A stretch of 64,000 nucleotides of DNA from Candidatus Saccharimonadota bacterium (GTDB lineage Bacteria > Patescibacteriota > Saccharimonadia > Saccharimonadales > Saccharimonadaceae): the NCBI GenBank assembly GCA_028286395.1, contig JAQBRS010000005.1, forward strand, positions 231,725 through 295,724, in the 5' to 3' direction. The notes beneath the pieces are model-generated. The model saw only the letters and a program-made list of their open reading frames with translations. It was not told where the DNA came from and searched no databases. Below are positions 1 to 8,498 of this stretch, piece after piece. The position numbers and the translations under genes are program-made. How positions within the stretch are numbered: position 1 is the first letter of the stretch; each line of letters starts with the position of its first letter.

Positions 1-521
1 CTATCAGCCCTGAATACAGCAATGCTGTTATGCACAATACCGGTACTGGTACGATGACTTCTGACCTTTGTTCTGACGCATTGAATATCAATGACGGTAG
101 TTCATCACAACCAACCATTTGTGGTACCGACGAAACCTACAACTACTACAACTGGACATCTTCACAAGTCACTAGCCAAGCCCGAAGCATCTACGTTACC
201 TACCAATTGCCGACAAGCTTTAAGGGCTTCGTGTCTGGATCAACCTCACTCATGGGCCGAACTGACAGTTCTGATGCAGCCGTTTCTTACCAAGTCTACC
301 GCAACAATTCTACGACTGGGCTCACGGCCTGTGGCTCAGTCGTTTCGGTCTCATCAGGAGCACAGACCACCTGGCAAAAAGGCACTGCAACCAGCACTTC
401 TGACCCGGCAACCTGTAGCTTTGCCGCTGGAGACAGTATCGTCTTCAAGGTCAACCTGACGTCAGCGAACGATGCCAACGCCTACGCAAGTACACTTGGC
501 TTCGCATTCAGCAACCACTAG
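1..521 (+). CDS. C-terminal part of a secreted or surface protein (5' end outside window)
   Basis: The reading frame is open from the first bases of the window (first full codon at position 3) to a TAG at 519-521, so the true start lies upstream. About 172 residues are visible. They are rich in Ser, Thr, Asn and Gly, have no membrane segment and contain four cysteines, a composition typical of an extracellular beta-rich domain. I recognise no catalytic motif and no family. The next gene starts 34 nt downstream on the same strand with its own -10 box, so the two need not share a transcript. It could be the end of an adhesin or a pseudopilin-like protein; the visible part does not decide. Confidence 0.6.
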   Translation, partial: ISPEYSNAVMHNTGTGTMTSDLCSDALNINDGSSSQPTICGTDETYNYYNWTSSQVTSQARSIYVTYQLPTSFKGFVSGSTSLMGRTDSSDAAVSYQVYRNNSTTGLTACGSVVSVSSGAQTTWQKGTATSTSDPATCSFAAGDSIVFKVNLTSANDANAYASTLGFAFSNH

Positions 522-540
522 CACGACGACTCATCCCTGT

Positions 541-546
541 TATACT
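541..546 (+). promoter_or_regulatory. -10 box (TATACT) before the GTG-start gene
   Basis: TATACT lies 9 nt upstream of the GTG at 556. A transcript started at the usual distance would begin at or within a few bases of the start codon, so a leaderless mRNA is predicted. No Shine-Dalgarno sequence is present. Confidence 0.5.
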
Positions 547-555
547 AATTCCATA

Positions 556-1260
556 GTGGAGTTCAAGAAACCAAACAGATATAGCAACGGCCGGACACGG
601 CTCTCCGTCCCCGAGCGTGATAATACAGCGCCTGTTACTCCTGCGCCTCAACCAATTACGCCAAAGACGCAACCAAAAAGAAGAGTCAATATACGTGACC
701 GCTTCTTTCCTCTCACAAAGAAAACCATCATTCTCGCTATTGTTGTCGTTGTTATTATCGGTGGCGGTATCACTGCTACTGCGCTTCACAGAAACAACGT
801 CGCAAAAAAAGCAGCCAGCGACGCAAGCAACATCATCACAAACCCCGGCTACCAAACCATTCTCCCTAACGATAAGACGATCACTCAACTTGGCGGCTGG
901 CAACGTATCAGCCCACCAAACAGCGATCCTGTCTTTGCCTACTCCGACAAGATTGACGGCATTGCAATCAGCGTCAGCGAACAACCCCTTCCGATTTCTT
1001 TTGGGGGCGATGTTGACGCGCAAGTTGCTGAACTTGCCAAAAAGTTTAATGCGACCAATAAGGTTACGGCAGGCGACACAACCGTCTATCTTGGAACATC
1101 AGCTAAAGGACCACAGTCAGCCATTTTTATTAAGATCAACTTGCTTATCCTGATTAAATCCCAGGACAAGATCAATGACGACGCCTGGATAAAATATGTA
1201 AAGTCACTCAACATTACAAACAAAGTGCCGGTTCAACCCGGCAACTCAGTAAGCTATTAG
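556..1260 (+). CDS. Membrane-anchored protein of unknown function
   Basis: 234 aa from a GTG start, chosen because a TATACT -10 box sits 9 nt before it and because an earlier in-frame ATG would overlap the upstream gene by about 50 nt. The N-terminal 56 residues are basic and Pro/Thr-rich and probably cytoplasmic. One strong membrane segment follows at about residues 57-77. The rest (80-234) is a soluble domain, probably outside the membrane, with no motif I recognise. The layout (polar tail, single membrane segment, outer domain) is the same as in the convergent gene at 1268-1891. Function unknown. Confidence 0.75.
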   Translation: MEFKKPNRYSNGRTRLSVPERDNTAPVTPAPQPITPKTQPKRRVNIRDRFFPLTKKTIILAIVVVVIIGGGITATALHRNNVAKKAASDASNIITNPGYQTILPNDKTITQLGGWQRISPPNSDPVFAYSDKIDGIAISVSEQPLPISFGGDVDAQVAELAKKFNATNKVTAGDTTVYLGTSAKGPQSAIFIKINLLILIKSQDKINDDAWIKYVKSLNITNKVPVQPGNSVSY

Positions 1261-1267
1261 TTTTAGA

Positions 1268-1891
1268 CTACTTCGCAGATTTCTTGTAGTTGGCGATTGA
1301 CTGTGCAACTTTACCGTCTGGTTTTAGATTCTCGTAGAAGAGTACTTGGTTCTTTTCGAGGATCATCGAATCTTCAGGGCCGTGGACCTCAGAACCAAGC
1401 TTGATTAGTTGAACACTGCTACTTTGATCTGTTGCAGTTTTTTGCAAGCTTGTGTTGCTTGTGTCGGCCGTCTGTGTTTGCAGGTAGAAGATATCGGTTA
1501 ACTTCATAGTGTCATTATTAAATGCCTGCAGTTTACCGAAATACACCTGACCGTTCGTAAAGAAGACGGCCTGATATTTGCTGGTATCGATGCCGGTTGG
1601 ACCGGACGCATGGCTGTTTGACCATGTCGTCCATCCAATGAAACCAAGGGCTAAGATAACAACGAGTACGATAATAGAAATGATCAGCTTCTTGAGGCTT
1701 CTCTTTTCCCTTACGGTTCGTCGTGGTTCTTCAGATCGATATACAGTTTTAGGTTCCTCTTTAACTATAGGTTGTTGCGGTTCTTCTGACGGCCGGCTTG
1801 CCGCTTCAGATCTGCTTGCAACTCTTCTATTGTCTGCCGGTTGTGGCACACGAAACGGTCCCCCATCCATGTCTGTATTTCTCCAATTCAC
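1268..1891 (-). CDS. Membrane-anchored protein of unknown function
   Basis: 207 aa from a GTG start at 1891. A TATGAT -10 candidate lies 17 nt upstream (1909-1914). Residues 1-66 are charged and Pro/Glu/Arg-rich, residues 69-89 form a single membrane segment, and the outer domain (about 95-207) is soluble without known motifs. It converges with the gene ending at 1260, leaving only 7 nt between the stops and no visible terminator. The architecture resembles its convergent neighbour, but the sequences are not obviously alike. Function unknown. Confidence 0.75.
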   Translation of the reverse strand: MNWRNTDMDGGPFRVPQPADNRRVASRSEAASRPSEEPQQPIVKEEPKTVYRSEEPRRTVREKRSLKKLIISIIVLVVILALGFIGWTTWSNSHASGPTGIDTSKYQAVFFTNGQVYFGKLQAFNNDTMKLTDIFYLQTQTADTSNTSLQKTATDQSSSVQLIKLGSEVHGPEDSMILEKNQVLFYENLKPDGKVAQSIANYKKSAK

Positions 1892-1961
1892 CTATTCTTA
1901 TTTGATCTATCATAGCATAAGGGAGATAGCACCTTCAATCACAGCAAAAAAGTAACCGTAT

Positions 1962-4952
1962 CTATTGTTGGTACTGCCGTTGCAGGTATGCATTGTAGGT
2001 TGGCGTCTGCTCACACATTGTTTGCGATTGACACACGCCACCGTCAAATGTCGCGTAAGCCAAGAATGCCTTGGTCTTATCAGCAAGATCTTTACCCGAT
2101 ACATTCGGCGCCCGCTCACGAATCGGATAGCCGATGTAGTGATTCAATGGTGTCGTGCTTTGGTTCACGTACCTCCCAAACGCATCGTTCACGTACCTAC
2201 CAACGCTAATGTGATCTTCATGGTCATGGTACATATGTCCCATATCGCTTGAAGCCTGCGTATTGATAACGGTTGGCAGATAGTAGTCCATCAGTGTTGC
2301 GAGTGCCTGAGTGAGATCTTCAGATGAATAGTAGGACTGCTCGTCAACTGTTTGAACCTTTGAAACATTTCCCGCTCGTAACCGCGCCAGGCTTTCGAAG
2401 CCAGATACTTTATAGCCCTGACCCTGTAAGTTTCCGTCGGGTAAGTTCATAAATATCAGTGCGATTTCTTTGTGTCCCCGAGGACTCGCAATGCTTACAA
2501 ATTCGTGGTCACTCAACTTGACTGTTTTTTGAACCCAGACAAGTGGCTCACTCACATGGAGCATAGAATCGTACGCAGCCTCAGAAGCCCTCTCACGCCC
2601 CAGCCAATACTGGCTTCCAAAGCCTGCATCGCCAGCGGTAATGTACACCGTTCGAATACAGTGTTTCGCATCAATGTCATGCTGAAGATCGGGATTCATA
2701 AAGAGGAGGTCATCATCTTCATGCGCAACAATATTCATAATTGCAGCACCGTCCGCACAATCAACAACCGGTGTTGCTTGTTGGGCAGTTGTTGTTGGCA
2801 AAATCGTCGCCGTTCGAGAAAGCCCCGTCAAACTATGATTTTTGTTCACGCCACCATCATAAAAGAGGAGAAGTTCTTGAGGATTTTCATTCGTTCCCGA
2901 AATGAGTGTGCTCGCGTTTGGACGACCATACGCCTGAATCACTTGATCGATCGAACACGCTGGATAGTCCGTCACACTCTTATCGAGACTTAAGAGATAC
3001 GTAAAGCTGTGTTGCTGAAAGTCCTTTTGCCACGCTTCGCTTGTCAGTGACGCGCGAGGGGTCGTACAATCACCCAGCGGCACGATATGCGTCGCCGTCT
3101 TCGGATTGATCTGGCTAATAGGAACCACTCGCCAGTAATCTCCAACCAGTACGTTTGTTTTGTGGCTTTGAATCGCATCAGCAATCTTGACATTACGAAC
3201 ATTAATAGAGTGAAGTGCATCCGTCTGTTGTTGATACGTTGCAAATGCCCACACTGATCCAATCACAATCCCAACTAGCAGTACGACAGTGACTTTATTC
3301 ACGGAAAACTTCGAAAGTGACTTTGTTCGCAGATATGTCATGATCGAGATTGTCAGCGCAAAGAAAACAATCGTTTCATAGCGTGAGTCGACAGGATAAT
3401 AGTGGTTTGTCCCAATAAAGATTCCTACTGCAACGACCGACGTCGCGATCAATGTCAGTGAGAGCAGTGCTGCAACACTGAGTTCGGGCTGTTTCTTACT
3501 GCGCTTGTTTTGTTTGGCTGGGCTCAGGCTCTTAGCGAAGATAACGATAGCCGAGAACGCACCAGCGACAAAGACCAACCCATTAATGACGACAGGGATA
3601 ATAATTGGCGAAACAAGACGACCAAAGAAAGTCTTCGGAATATCCTTCACAACGCCAATATCAAACGCCGGGTTCGCACCAAAGTTCGTCAGTAGCCCCG
3701 TGAATGCGAAGATAGACCCTAGCACAATTTGCTTCACTGTCAGCGCTAAGCTGTATGGAGTATTGTCACCTACTACATGCGTAATGCCCACAATATTCAT
3801 TACCCATAGGAAAATAGTTGCAATGATAAACGAAGCAACGGTGACGACAAGCCATCGAAGTGCTACTTTCACCAACTCCCCTCGTCGAGCAATCAGATAC
3901 ACAACAAACATTATTCCCGCTCCACCGAGTGAAAGCCACAAGAATAACTTATCACTACTAATAAGCAGTGTTAGAAGTGCAATCGCCCAGTAGCTCTGCC
4001 TACTCCGTAGTCTTGGGGCGCGAATAACAAGCACGAGACCAAGAATGTAAAACAGATATTCAATATTGCGAGTTGCCAGCATCGCAAAGTTAACAGGCAA
4101 TAGTCCGCCGGCGTGTGGCTGAGCAGGAATAAACAACAAGATACAAGCGAGGGCCAGGAAAACTGTTCCGATAACCTTCGGACGCTTATCGATGCGGTAT
4201 AAAATATACGCCAATCCTGCGATCGTCACGAGGCTTACCAACACAGTCAATACAACAAGTCCAGCGGAACTGAAGTTCATTAACCGTTCAGTAATAAACA
4301 GTGGCCACTTAATCAGGAACGTATGCGTCGCAGGAAATAAGGCCGCTTTGAACGTTTCAGTGTTTTGAAATAGGTAGCTATCAATAATCTGGTCAGCATT
4401 GGTACTCTGTGTTAGTGCGCCAAGTGTCGACCACCAAGTAGTTGTAATGAATAGTATCGCAGCCGAAAAGATAACGTACGGCGATTTAAAACTGCTAAAC
4501 TGCGTTTTGATTCGACTAAGAAGTGTCGGTGGTTTTTTGGCTGGTCGTCCGCGATGCTTTGGCTGTACTACTTTAAAAATGAAGGCCCTGTATATTCCGT
4601 AATTCCACAGCGTAATAATCGCAATTGCTACCGTACGCACCACAAAGACGGATGCCGTTCCAGAAAAGAACGCGACCAGTCCAAGACTAAAGAAATAATT
4701 CCATGCTGCCAGTAAGCCATAAATGACCAGCTGTTTCCCGACTACTTTCGCCGCTTTATCGTGATTCTTAAATGTGATGATCTTCTGCAAAATGAAGGCG
4801 GCGACAAAGCCAATCCAGAAACTAATTGCGACCGACAATACATCAGAGAAATGAAGGAACTCTTTAAAAATGAACAACGACGCCATTTCGATCAGGAAAG
4901 AAGTTCCGCCGACAACAAGATACGTGATGAACTGGCAATATTTTTTTAACAT
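1962..4952 (-). CDS. Three-part fusion: GtrA-like domain, multi-pass membrane region and PIG-L/LmbE deacetylase domain
   Basis: 996 aa. The ATG at 4952 is chosen because it follows the upstream stop by one base; a start at 4991 would overlap that gene. Residues about 4-140 form a GtrA-like four-helix membrane domain, a family thought to move lipid-linked sugars across the membrane. Residues about 160-600 contain many further membrane segments, resembling the membrane half of GT-C type proteins. The C-terminal domain has the PIG-L/LmbE zinc-deacetylase signature: AHEDDD at 743-748 (usual form AHPDDE) and HEDH at 911-914 (usual form HPDH). PIG-L enzymes remove acetyl from N-acetylglucosamine-type sugars. 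The gene is cotranscribed with the polyprenyl-phosphate glycosyltransferase upstream. Inferred job: flipping or transfer and deacetylation of a lipid-linked amino sugar at the outer face. Confidence 0.85.
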   Translation of the reverse strand: MLKKYCQFITYLVVGGTSFLIEMASLFIFKEFLHFSDVLSVAISFWIGFVAAFILQKIITFKNHDKAAKVVGKQLVIYGLLAAWNYFFSLGLVAFFSGTASVFVVRTVAIAIITLWNYGIYRAFIFKVVQPKHRGRPAKKPPTLLSRIKTQFSSFKSPYVIFSAAILFITTTWWSTLGALTQSTNADQIIDSYLFQNTETFKAALFPATHTFLIKWPLFITERLMNFSSAGLVVLTVLVSLVTIAGLAYILYRIDKRPKVIGTVFLALACILLFIPAQPHAGGLLPVNFAMLATRNIEYLFYILGLVLVIRAPRLRSRQSYWAIALLTLLISSDKLFLWLSLGGAGIMFVVYLIARRGELVKVALRWLVVTVASFIIATIFLWVMNIVGITHVVGDNTPYSLALTVKQIVLGSIFAFTGLLTNFGANPAFDIGVVKDIPKTFFGRLVSPIIIPVVINGLVFVAGAFSAIVIFAKSLSPAKQNKRSKKQPELSVAALLSLTLIATSVVAVGIFIGTNHYYPVDSRYETIVFFALTISIMTYLRTKSLSKFSVNKVTVVLLVGIVIGSVWAFATYQQQTDALHSINVRNVKIADAIQSHKTNVLVGDYWRVVPISQINPKTATHIVPLGDCTTPRASLTSEAWQKDFQQHSFTYLLSLDKSVTDYPACSIDQVIQAYGRPNASTLISGTNENPQELLLFYDGGVNKNHSLTGLSRTATILPTTTAQQATPVVDCADGAAIMNIVAHEDDDLLFMNPDLQHDIDAKHCIRTVYITAGDAGFGSQYWLGRERASEAAYDSMLHVSEPLVWVQKTVKLSDHEFVSIASPRGHKEIALIFMNLPDGNLQGQGYKVSGFESLARLRAGNVSKVQTVDEQSYYSSEDLTQALATLMDYYLPTVINTQASSDMGHMYHDHEDHISVGRYVNDAFGRYVNQSTTPLNHYIGYPIRERAPNVSGKDLADKTKAFLAYATFDGGVCQSQTMCEQTPTYNAYLQRQYQQ

Positions 4953-4953
4953 T

Positions 4954-5916
4954 CTATTCGATCCGTTTTGAGCGCGCTCGATCAATAACATACAGTGGGC
5001 GATGTTTGCTTTCGGTATGAATGTGCGAAATGTAAATTGCGAGAATACCCTGTGAAATCAAGATAATACCGACAAAGAAAAGAAGCAGAATGCCGAGCAT
5101 CGCCGTTCCCGTAAACTTCCACATCAGTGGGTCGTGCAGCAACAATTGTTCGATAATCACCGTGATACCGACGACAAGTGCAAGCACCGTCAAGATAACG
5201 CCCAGGTAGCCCAAAAGGTACAGTGGCCGAGGGCTTATCGATACAATGCTATTCATCGCAAGCTGAATGAGCTTGCGTTGGCTATAGCCGGGCTTACCGA
5301 CAGCTCTTTCCTTTTCGATATACCTTACATACGCACGTTTAAATCCAAGCCAATCAATCAGCGCGCGTGTCATGCGATTCGATTCCTCAAGCTTCAGAAA
5401 CTCTGCCTGGACCTGCTCATCGATTAATCGAAAATCAGTCGACTGAGGAATCAGTTTCTGAGAAGAGAGTCTGTTAAAGAAAGAATAGAATAGTTTAGAT
5501 TCGATAGTTTTCAAAAGACTCGCGTTCGAAGCCCTCCTTATACCAATAACGACCTTAGCGCCGTCTTTCCAGGCAGCGACAAATTCGGGGATTAATTCAA
5601 CGGGATGCTGTCCATCCCCATCGAGCGTGATGATCGCTTCACCTGTTGCATATGTAATGCCAGCAGATAAGGCACTTTCTTTGCCAAAGTTGCGCGAGAA
5701 TAAGATCGTTTTAACAGTCGCGTCTTTGTCGGCAATCTCAGAAAGTACTGCTGCTGACGCATCACTACTACCGTCTTCACAGTAAATAATTTCATAGGAC
5801 ACTGCAGGACGAAGTGATTTCAAAACACCAACGAGGGATGCATGAAAATCAACTAATCCATCAGCTTCGTTGTAGATCGGGACAACGAGAGATAATACGG
5901 GTTTATGCGTAGTCAT
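4954..5916 (-). CDS. Polyprenyl-phosphate glycosyltransferase, GT2 family (GtrB/DPM1-like)
   Basis: 320 aa. The N-terminal GT2 domain contains the nucleotide-binding DGS region (about residues 48-50), the metal-binding DGDGQHP at 99-105 and a DFRLID motif, as in dolichol/undecaprenyl-phosphate sugar transferases. Two C-terminal membrane helices (about 230-295) match the GtrB/DPM layout. Such enzymes put a sugar from a nucleotide donor onto undecaprenyl phosphate at the inner face. The next gene starts one base after this stop and begins with a GtrA flippase-like domain, the usual partner. The sugar is not predictable from sequence. Confidence 0.9.
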   Translation of the reverse strand: MTTHKPVLSLVVPIYNEADGLVDFHASLVGVLKSLRPAVSYEIIYCEDGSSDASAAVLSEIADKDATVKTILFSRNFGKESALSAGITYATGEAIITLDGDGQHPVELIPEFVAAWKDGAKVVIGIRRASNASLLKTIESKLFYSFFNRLSSQKLIPQSTDFRLIDEQVQAEFLKLEESNRMTRALIDWLGFKRAYVRYIEKERAVGKPGYSQRKLIQLAMNSIVSISPRPLYLLGYLGVILTVLALVVGITVIIEQLLLHDPLMWKFTGTAMLGILLLFFVGIILISQGILAIYISHIHTESKHRPLYVIDRARSKRIE

Positions 5917-5963
5917 ACGATGAAGAATAACAGATTAGCACCTAGTAGTCGAGGTCTACAGAC

Positions 5964-6485
5964 CTAGAGTTTGCCTTGTGCTTTTAGCGCGGCAGATCCA
6001 AGTACTTCGCGAGGTACCCACAGCACCTGTGAGCGTGTCCATATTTGGTCAGATGCCCTGTCGAATGAAGTCGGAAGACCTTCAGGTACGATGATGCCTG
6101 TCATACCTAGCTTTTCAGCTTGCATAGCCACTCTTCCAACGTGAAACGCTTGAGCGGCCATAAGTGGACGAGACAACTCTACTTCATCCATATACTTTTT
6201 TGCTTCTACAAGTATTCCCCAACTTCCGCCAACACTCCCTATGGTATTCGATACGGCGCCATCTACGACTACATCAAGCTGGGTTGACTTTGGAAATGCA
6301 TCGGCAAGTGTACGGTCGACGACAATTGGTTGACCTTGTTCATTAGCGAGAATAAATCGAGCGATTGCAGCGTTTGGACTTTCAGGATGTATCGAAGTAC
6401 CAAAAGAATTACCGACTATAATATCTGCATCGGTTGCTCGACCGACTGCTTCATAGTGTCCTAATGCTGAGCTAAGGATGTTCAT
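5964..6485 (-). CDS. Conserved-looking protein of unknown function
   Basis: 173 aa, soluble, with no signal peptide or membrane segment. It reads as an alpha/beta protein with a parallel-sheet core: hydrophobic strands (DIIVGNSFG near 21-29, IVVD near 54-57, GIIVPEG near 131-137) alternate with helices. It has a remote look of the DUF218/YdcF fold (an early strand ending in a Gly-rich turn and a final strand near VLWVPRE), but I cannot assign it. A strong promoter, TTTACA-17-TATAAT at 6494-6522, lies 8 nt before the ATG, so the mRNA is predicted to be leaderless. Confidence 0.7.
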   Translation of the reverse strand: MNILSSALGHYEAVGRATDADIIVGNSFGTSIHPESPNAAIARFILANEQGQPIVVDRTLADAFPKSTQLDVVVDGAVSNTIGSVGGSWGILVEAKKYMDEVELSRPLMAAQAFHVGRVAMQAEKLGMTGIIVPEGLPTSFDRASDQIWTRSQVLWVPREVLGSAALKAQGKL

Positions 6486-6493
6486 AGATGTAT

Positions 6494-6522
6494 ATTATAC
6501 AATTTTAGTTTATTTCTGTAAA
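6494..6522 (-). promoter_or_regulatory. Promoter TTTACA-17-TATAAT
   Basis: On the minus strand a -35 TTTACA (6517-6522) and a perfect -10 TATAAT (6494-6499) are separated by 17 nt. The ATG of the gene at 6485 is 8 nt past the -10 box, leaving essentially no 5' untranslated region. Confidence 0.75.
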
Positions 6523-6609
6523 TAAACTTGTCCCTCTAGACAACGACCAACACAACTCCTACTGCACATATCAAGGTAGCTAAAAGCAAACGCTCTTCGC
6601 AACTATCTC

Positions 6610-7236
6610 TTACTTAACGTAGTCGGTAAACACAATCAGCCGTTCTGTATACGTACGCGCAGAGTTATTCCATGAGCCCTGGCAAGTAACTAAGTTAAGG
6701 TGGGCTTTCCCGTCATCTGATGTGAAAACATTCGTTGCGTCTTGATCGGGAGCATACAGCGCTGTATGATTCACCGCAAACGTTTTCACCTGTCCGTCCT
6801 CACCTACGGTAGAGATTGTATCCCCTTTCACAAGCTTATTCAGGTCGTTAAACACCGATGGAACACCATCCTTCCAACCATAATGACCTGCGATTACCGC
6901 GCTTCCCACTTCGCCAGGTTTTGGACCTAGTTTATACCAGGCAACTTGCGTGGGATTTTCGTCAATGTCCATGTCTCCGGTTGAAGTAAGCCCTACAGGA
7001 TTCACGATAGCGTTAACGTTAATGCTATCTATGTTTAACTGGACTGGGGAAGCAATCACCACAGCAGGTGCAGTGACGCTGTTGACTACTTTAGGCGCAT
7101 GGATAGGAATCGCCTGTGAATTATGCTGACCTGGCATAAGAATATATAGCAGGATCAACGTTACGCATAGTGACATAATCGGAATAATAACAATTGGGAA
7201 AAGATTTTGTGTGACGCGTTTCTGTCGTCGACGCAT
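6610..7236 (-). CDS. Sortase (transpeptidase anchoring surface proteins)
   Basis: 208 aa. A membrane anchor (about residues 16-35) is followed by the sortase beta-barrel. The catalytic triad is visible: His118 in AGHYG, Cys185 in TCQG and Arg199 in ERLIV. Sortases cut LPxTG-type signals between Thr and Gly and link the protein to the cell wall. The short fold and sequence resemble class D/E/F housekeeping-like sortases of actinobacteria and Patescibacteria; the exact class is uncertain. The gene lies 9 nt downstream of a gene whose product ends in an LPNTG sorting signal, so enzyme and substrate are almost certainly cotranscribed. Confidence 0.92.
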   Translation of the reverse strand: MRRRQKRVTQNLFPIVIIPIMSLCVTLILLYILMPGQHNSQAIPIHAPKVVNSVTAPAVVIASPVQLNIDSINVNAIVNPVGLTSTGDMDIDENPTQVAWYKLGPKPGEVGSAVIAGHYGWKDGVPSVFNDLNKLVKGDTISTVGEDGQVKTFAVNHTALYAPDQDATNVFTSDDGKAHLNLVTCQGSWNNSARTYTERLIVFTDYVK

Positions 7237-7245
7237 GGATATTCT

Positions 7246-8172
7246 CTAGATAGAGCGCTTTTTATAGGCGGCATACGCAACAAGTGAGCCCGTTGCAACG
7301 AGAAGTGTTGAGATAGCCCCCCAAAGAACGTACTGCCCACTCATCTCGCCTGTATTCGGAAGTCCCGGGACAACATCCAGCGTATCGTTGCCGGCACATA
7401 TGGATGCCGTAATCGTGTCGTTAATTAAGGTAACATTTCCGTTGCGTGCAAGGAGACGACCGTTAATCGTCGCACCATTTGCCACAGATATTGAGTTGAG
7501 TGCAAGGACAGTTCCTACGAAGTTTGCGGTCGTATTAATTGCTGCTGTATCAACCCGCCAGAATACATTACATGCCTGGGCACCATTAATGAGAGAAATC
7601 GTACTACCCGATCCAACGTTGAGTCCCGTGCCACTAAATGGCGCTTCAAAGATAAAGACAGAAGATGAATCATTTTGGCCGTCAAGAACAAGTGCACCTG
7701 CACCTGCAGTAATGCCAAGTGTAGTCGAGTTTGAGTTATAAACGCCGGCAACCAAAGTTGTTCCGCCGAGTTCTGTTGGCACAGTTGTTAGCGGTGTCCG
7801 TCCAGCCGCATCGGTATACGCAGCTGTCAGGTTATTCTTTGCCGTGACTAAAAGTGGACCGTTCGTTACACGACAAGGCAAAGGCCCAGTCGCATCAACG
7901 GAATAAATAGTTCCTGTCACTTGCGAACAAGTTAACCCAATACCCGCACCCGTTGCCGGACTAAGTCCTACGTTTCCATGAATAACGGAGGCATTACCGG
8001 CATCTGTAATATTAGGGGTTCCAGAAAGGATTGCGAAAGGAGAGGCATTCCCAAGGTTCACCGTAGCCTGCGCCGCATGAGCTGAATGACCAATACTCAT
8101 AATTATGGTAAATATAGCGAAAATCGCGAATAGTGCGATTACTGGAAGAAATTTAATATGAGTCTTATACAT
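7246..8172 (-). CDS. DUF3494 (ice-binding-like) surface protein with LPNTG sorting signal
   Basis: 308 aa. A signal peptide (about 1-34, ending near AHAAQA) leads into a DUF3494 domain covering about residues 38-260, a beta-helix rich in Thr, Asn and Gly. Its late part shows the family's typical run (FWRVD, then NFVGTVLAL and NGRLLARNG). The C-terminus has LPNTG at 271-275, a hydrophobic segment and a basic tail (KKR), a complete cell-wall sorting signal. DUF3494 proteins include ice-binding proteins and adhesins; here an adhesive surface role is more likely, but this is inference. It is the first gene of a pair with the sortase. A weak Shine-Dalgarno (AAAGGG) precedes the ATG. Confidence 0.92.
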   Translation of the reverse strand: MYKTHIKFLPVIALFAIFAIFTIIMSIGHSAHAAQATVNLGNASPFAILSGTPNITDAGNASVIHGNVGLSPATGAGIGLTCSQVTGTIYSVDATGPLPCRVTNGPLLVTAKNNLTAAYTDAAGRTPLTTVPTELGGTTLVAGVYNSNSTTLGITAGAGALVLDGQNDSSSVFIFEAPFSGTGLNVGSGSTISLINGAQACNVFWRVDTAAINTTANFVGTVLALNSISVANGATINGRLLARNGNVTLINDTITASICAGNDTLDVVPGLPNTGEMSGQYVLWGAISTLLVATGSLVAYAAYKKRSI

Positions 8173-8204
8173 GTCAGCCCTTTTATGTTATTTAGTTTAT
8201 TGTC

Positions 8205-8219
8205 TGAACATATTGTTCA
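8205..8219. promoter_or_regulatory. 15-nt palindrome upstream of the surface protein gene
   Basis: TGAACA-TAT-TGTTCA is a perfect 6+6 inverted repeat, 33 nt before the ATG at 8172 and thus in the promoter zone. It looks like a binding site for a dimeric repressor. The rest of the 165-nt gap (8173-8337) holds a second 14-nt palindrome at 8267-8280 and no credible gene. Confidence 0.35.
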
Positions 8220-8337
8220 TCAAATCCAACCTGAAACTTTGAAAGGGTTGACTGATATGTCCCCCGGAGATCGTGATCTCAAGTGAGGTGCATCGTGTCT
8301 ACGGTTATAGTAACAGTGTTATAGGCATTAAGCAAAC

Positions 8338-8366
8338 AAAAAGACCTTCAACTCGAAGATCTTTTT
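8338..8366 (-). terminator. Rho-independent terminator after tRNA-Asn
   Basis: A 12-bp stem (AAAAAGACCTTC pairing with GAAGATCTTTTT, one G-U pair) around a 5-nt loop, with the T-run on the minus strand, 11 nt past the tRNA 3' end. Confidence 0.8.
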
Positions 8367-8377
8367 GGTAATCATTT

Positions 8378-8452
8378 TGGCTCCGACGGCTGGACTCGAA
8401 CCAGCAACCTCGAAGTTAACAGCTTCTTGCTCCACCATTGAGCTACGTCGGA
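8378..8452 (-). tRNA. tRNA-Asn (anticodon GTT)
   Basis: 75 nt including an encoded CCA. The acceptor stem TCCGACG pairs perfectly with CGTCGGA. The D stem is GCTC/GAGC, the anticodon loop is CTGTTAA giving GTT, the T loop is TTCGAGT, and the discriminator base is G. It has its own promoter and terminator and so is a single-gene unit. Confidence 0.95.
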
Positions 8453-8463
8453 ATACAAGGGCT

Positions 8464-8493
8464 ATTATACCTTTACCCCTGTCGTATAGTCAA
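8464..8493 (-). promoter_or_regulatory. tRNA-Asn promoter TTGACT-18-TATAAT
   Basis: On the minus strand a -35 TTGACT (8488-8493) and -10 TATAAT (8464-8469) are 18 nt apart. The tRNA begins 11 nt beyond the -10 box. Confidence 0.8.
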
Positions 8494-8498
8494 TAATA

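Noticed and set aside
3505..3993. 162-codon plus-strand frame opposite the GtrA/PIG-L fusion
   Set aside because: No start signal, residue make-up mirrors the membrane helices on the real strand.
8205..8219. Palindrome read as a Gram-positive LexA (SOS) box
   Set aside because: The SOS consensus has GAAC-N4-GTTC; here the halves are 5 nt apart and no DNA-repair gene follows. Kept only as a general operator candidate.
8267..8280. GAGATC-GT-GATCTC palindrome as a riboswitch or terminator
   Set aside because: No T-run, no conserved riboswitch core, and a 2-nt loop is too small for an RNA hairpin; probably chance or a weak site.
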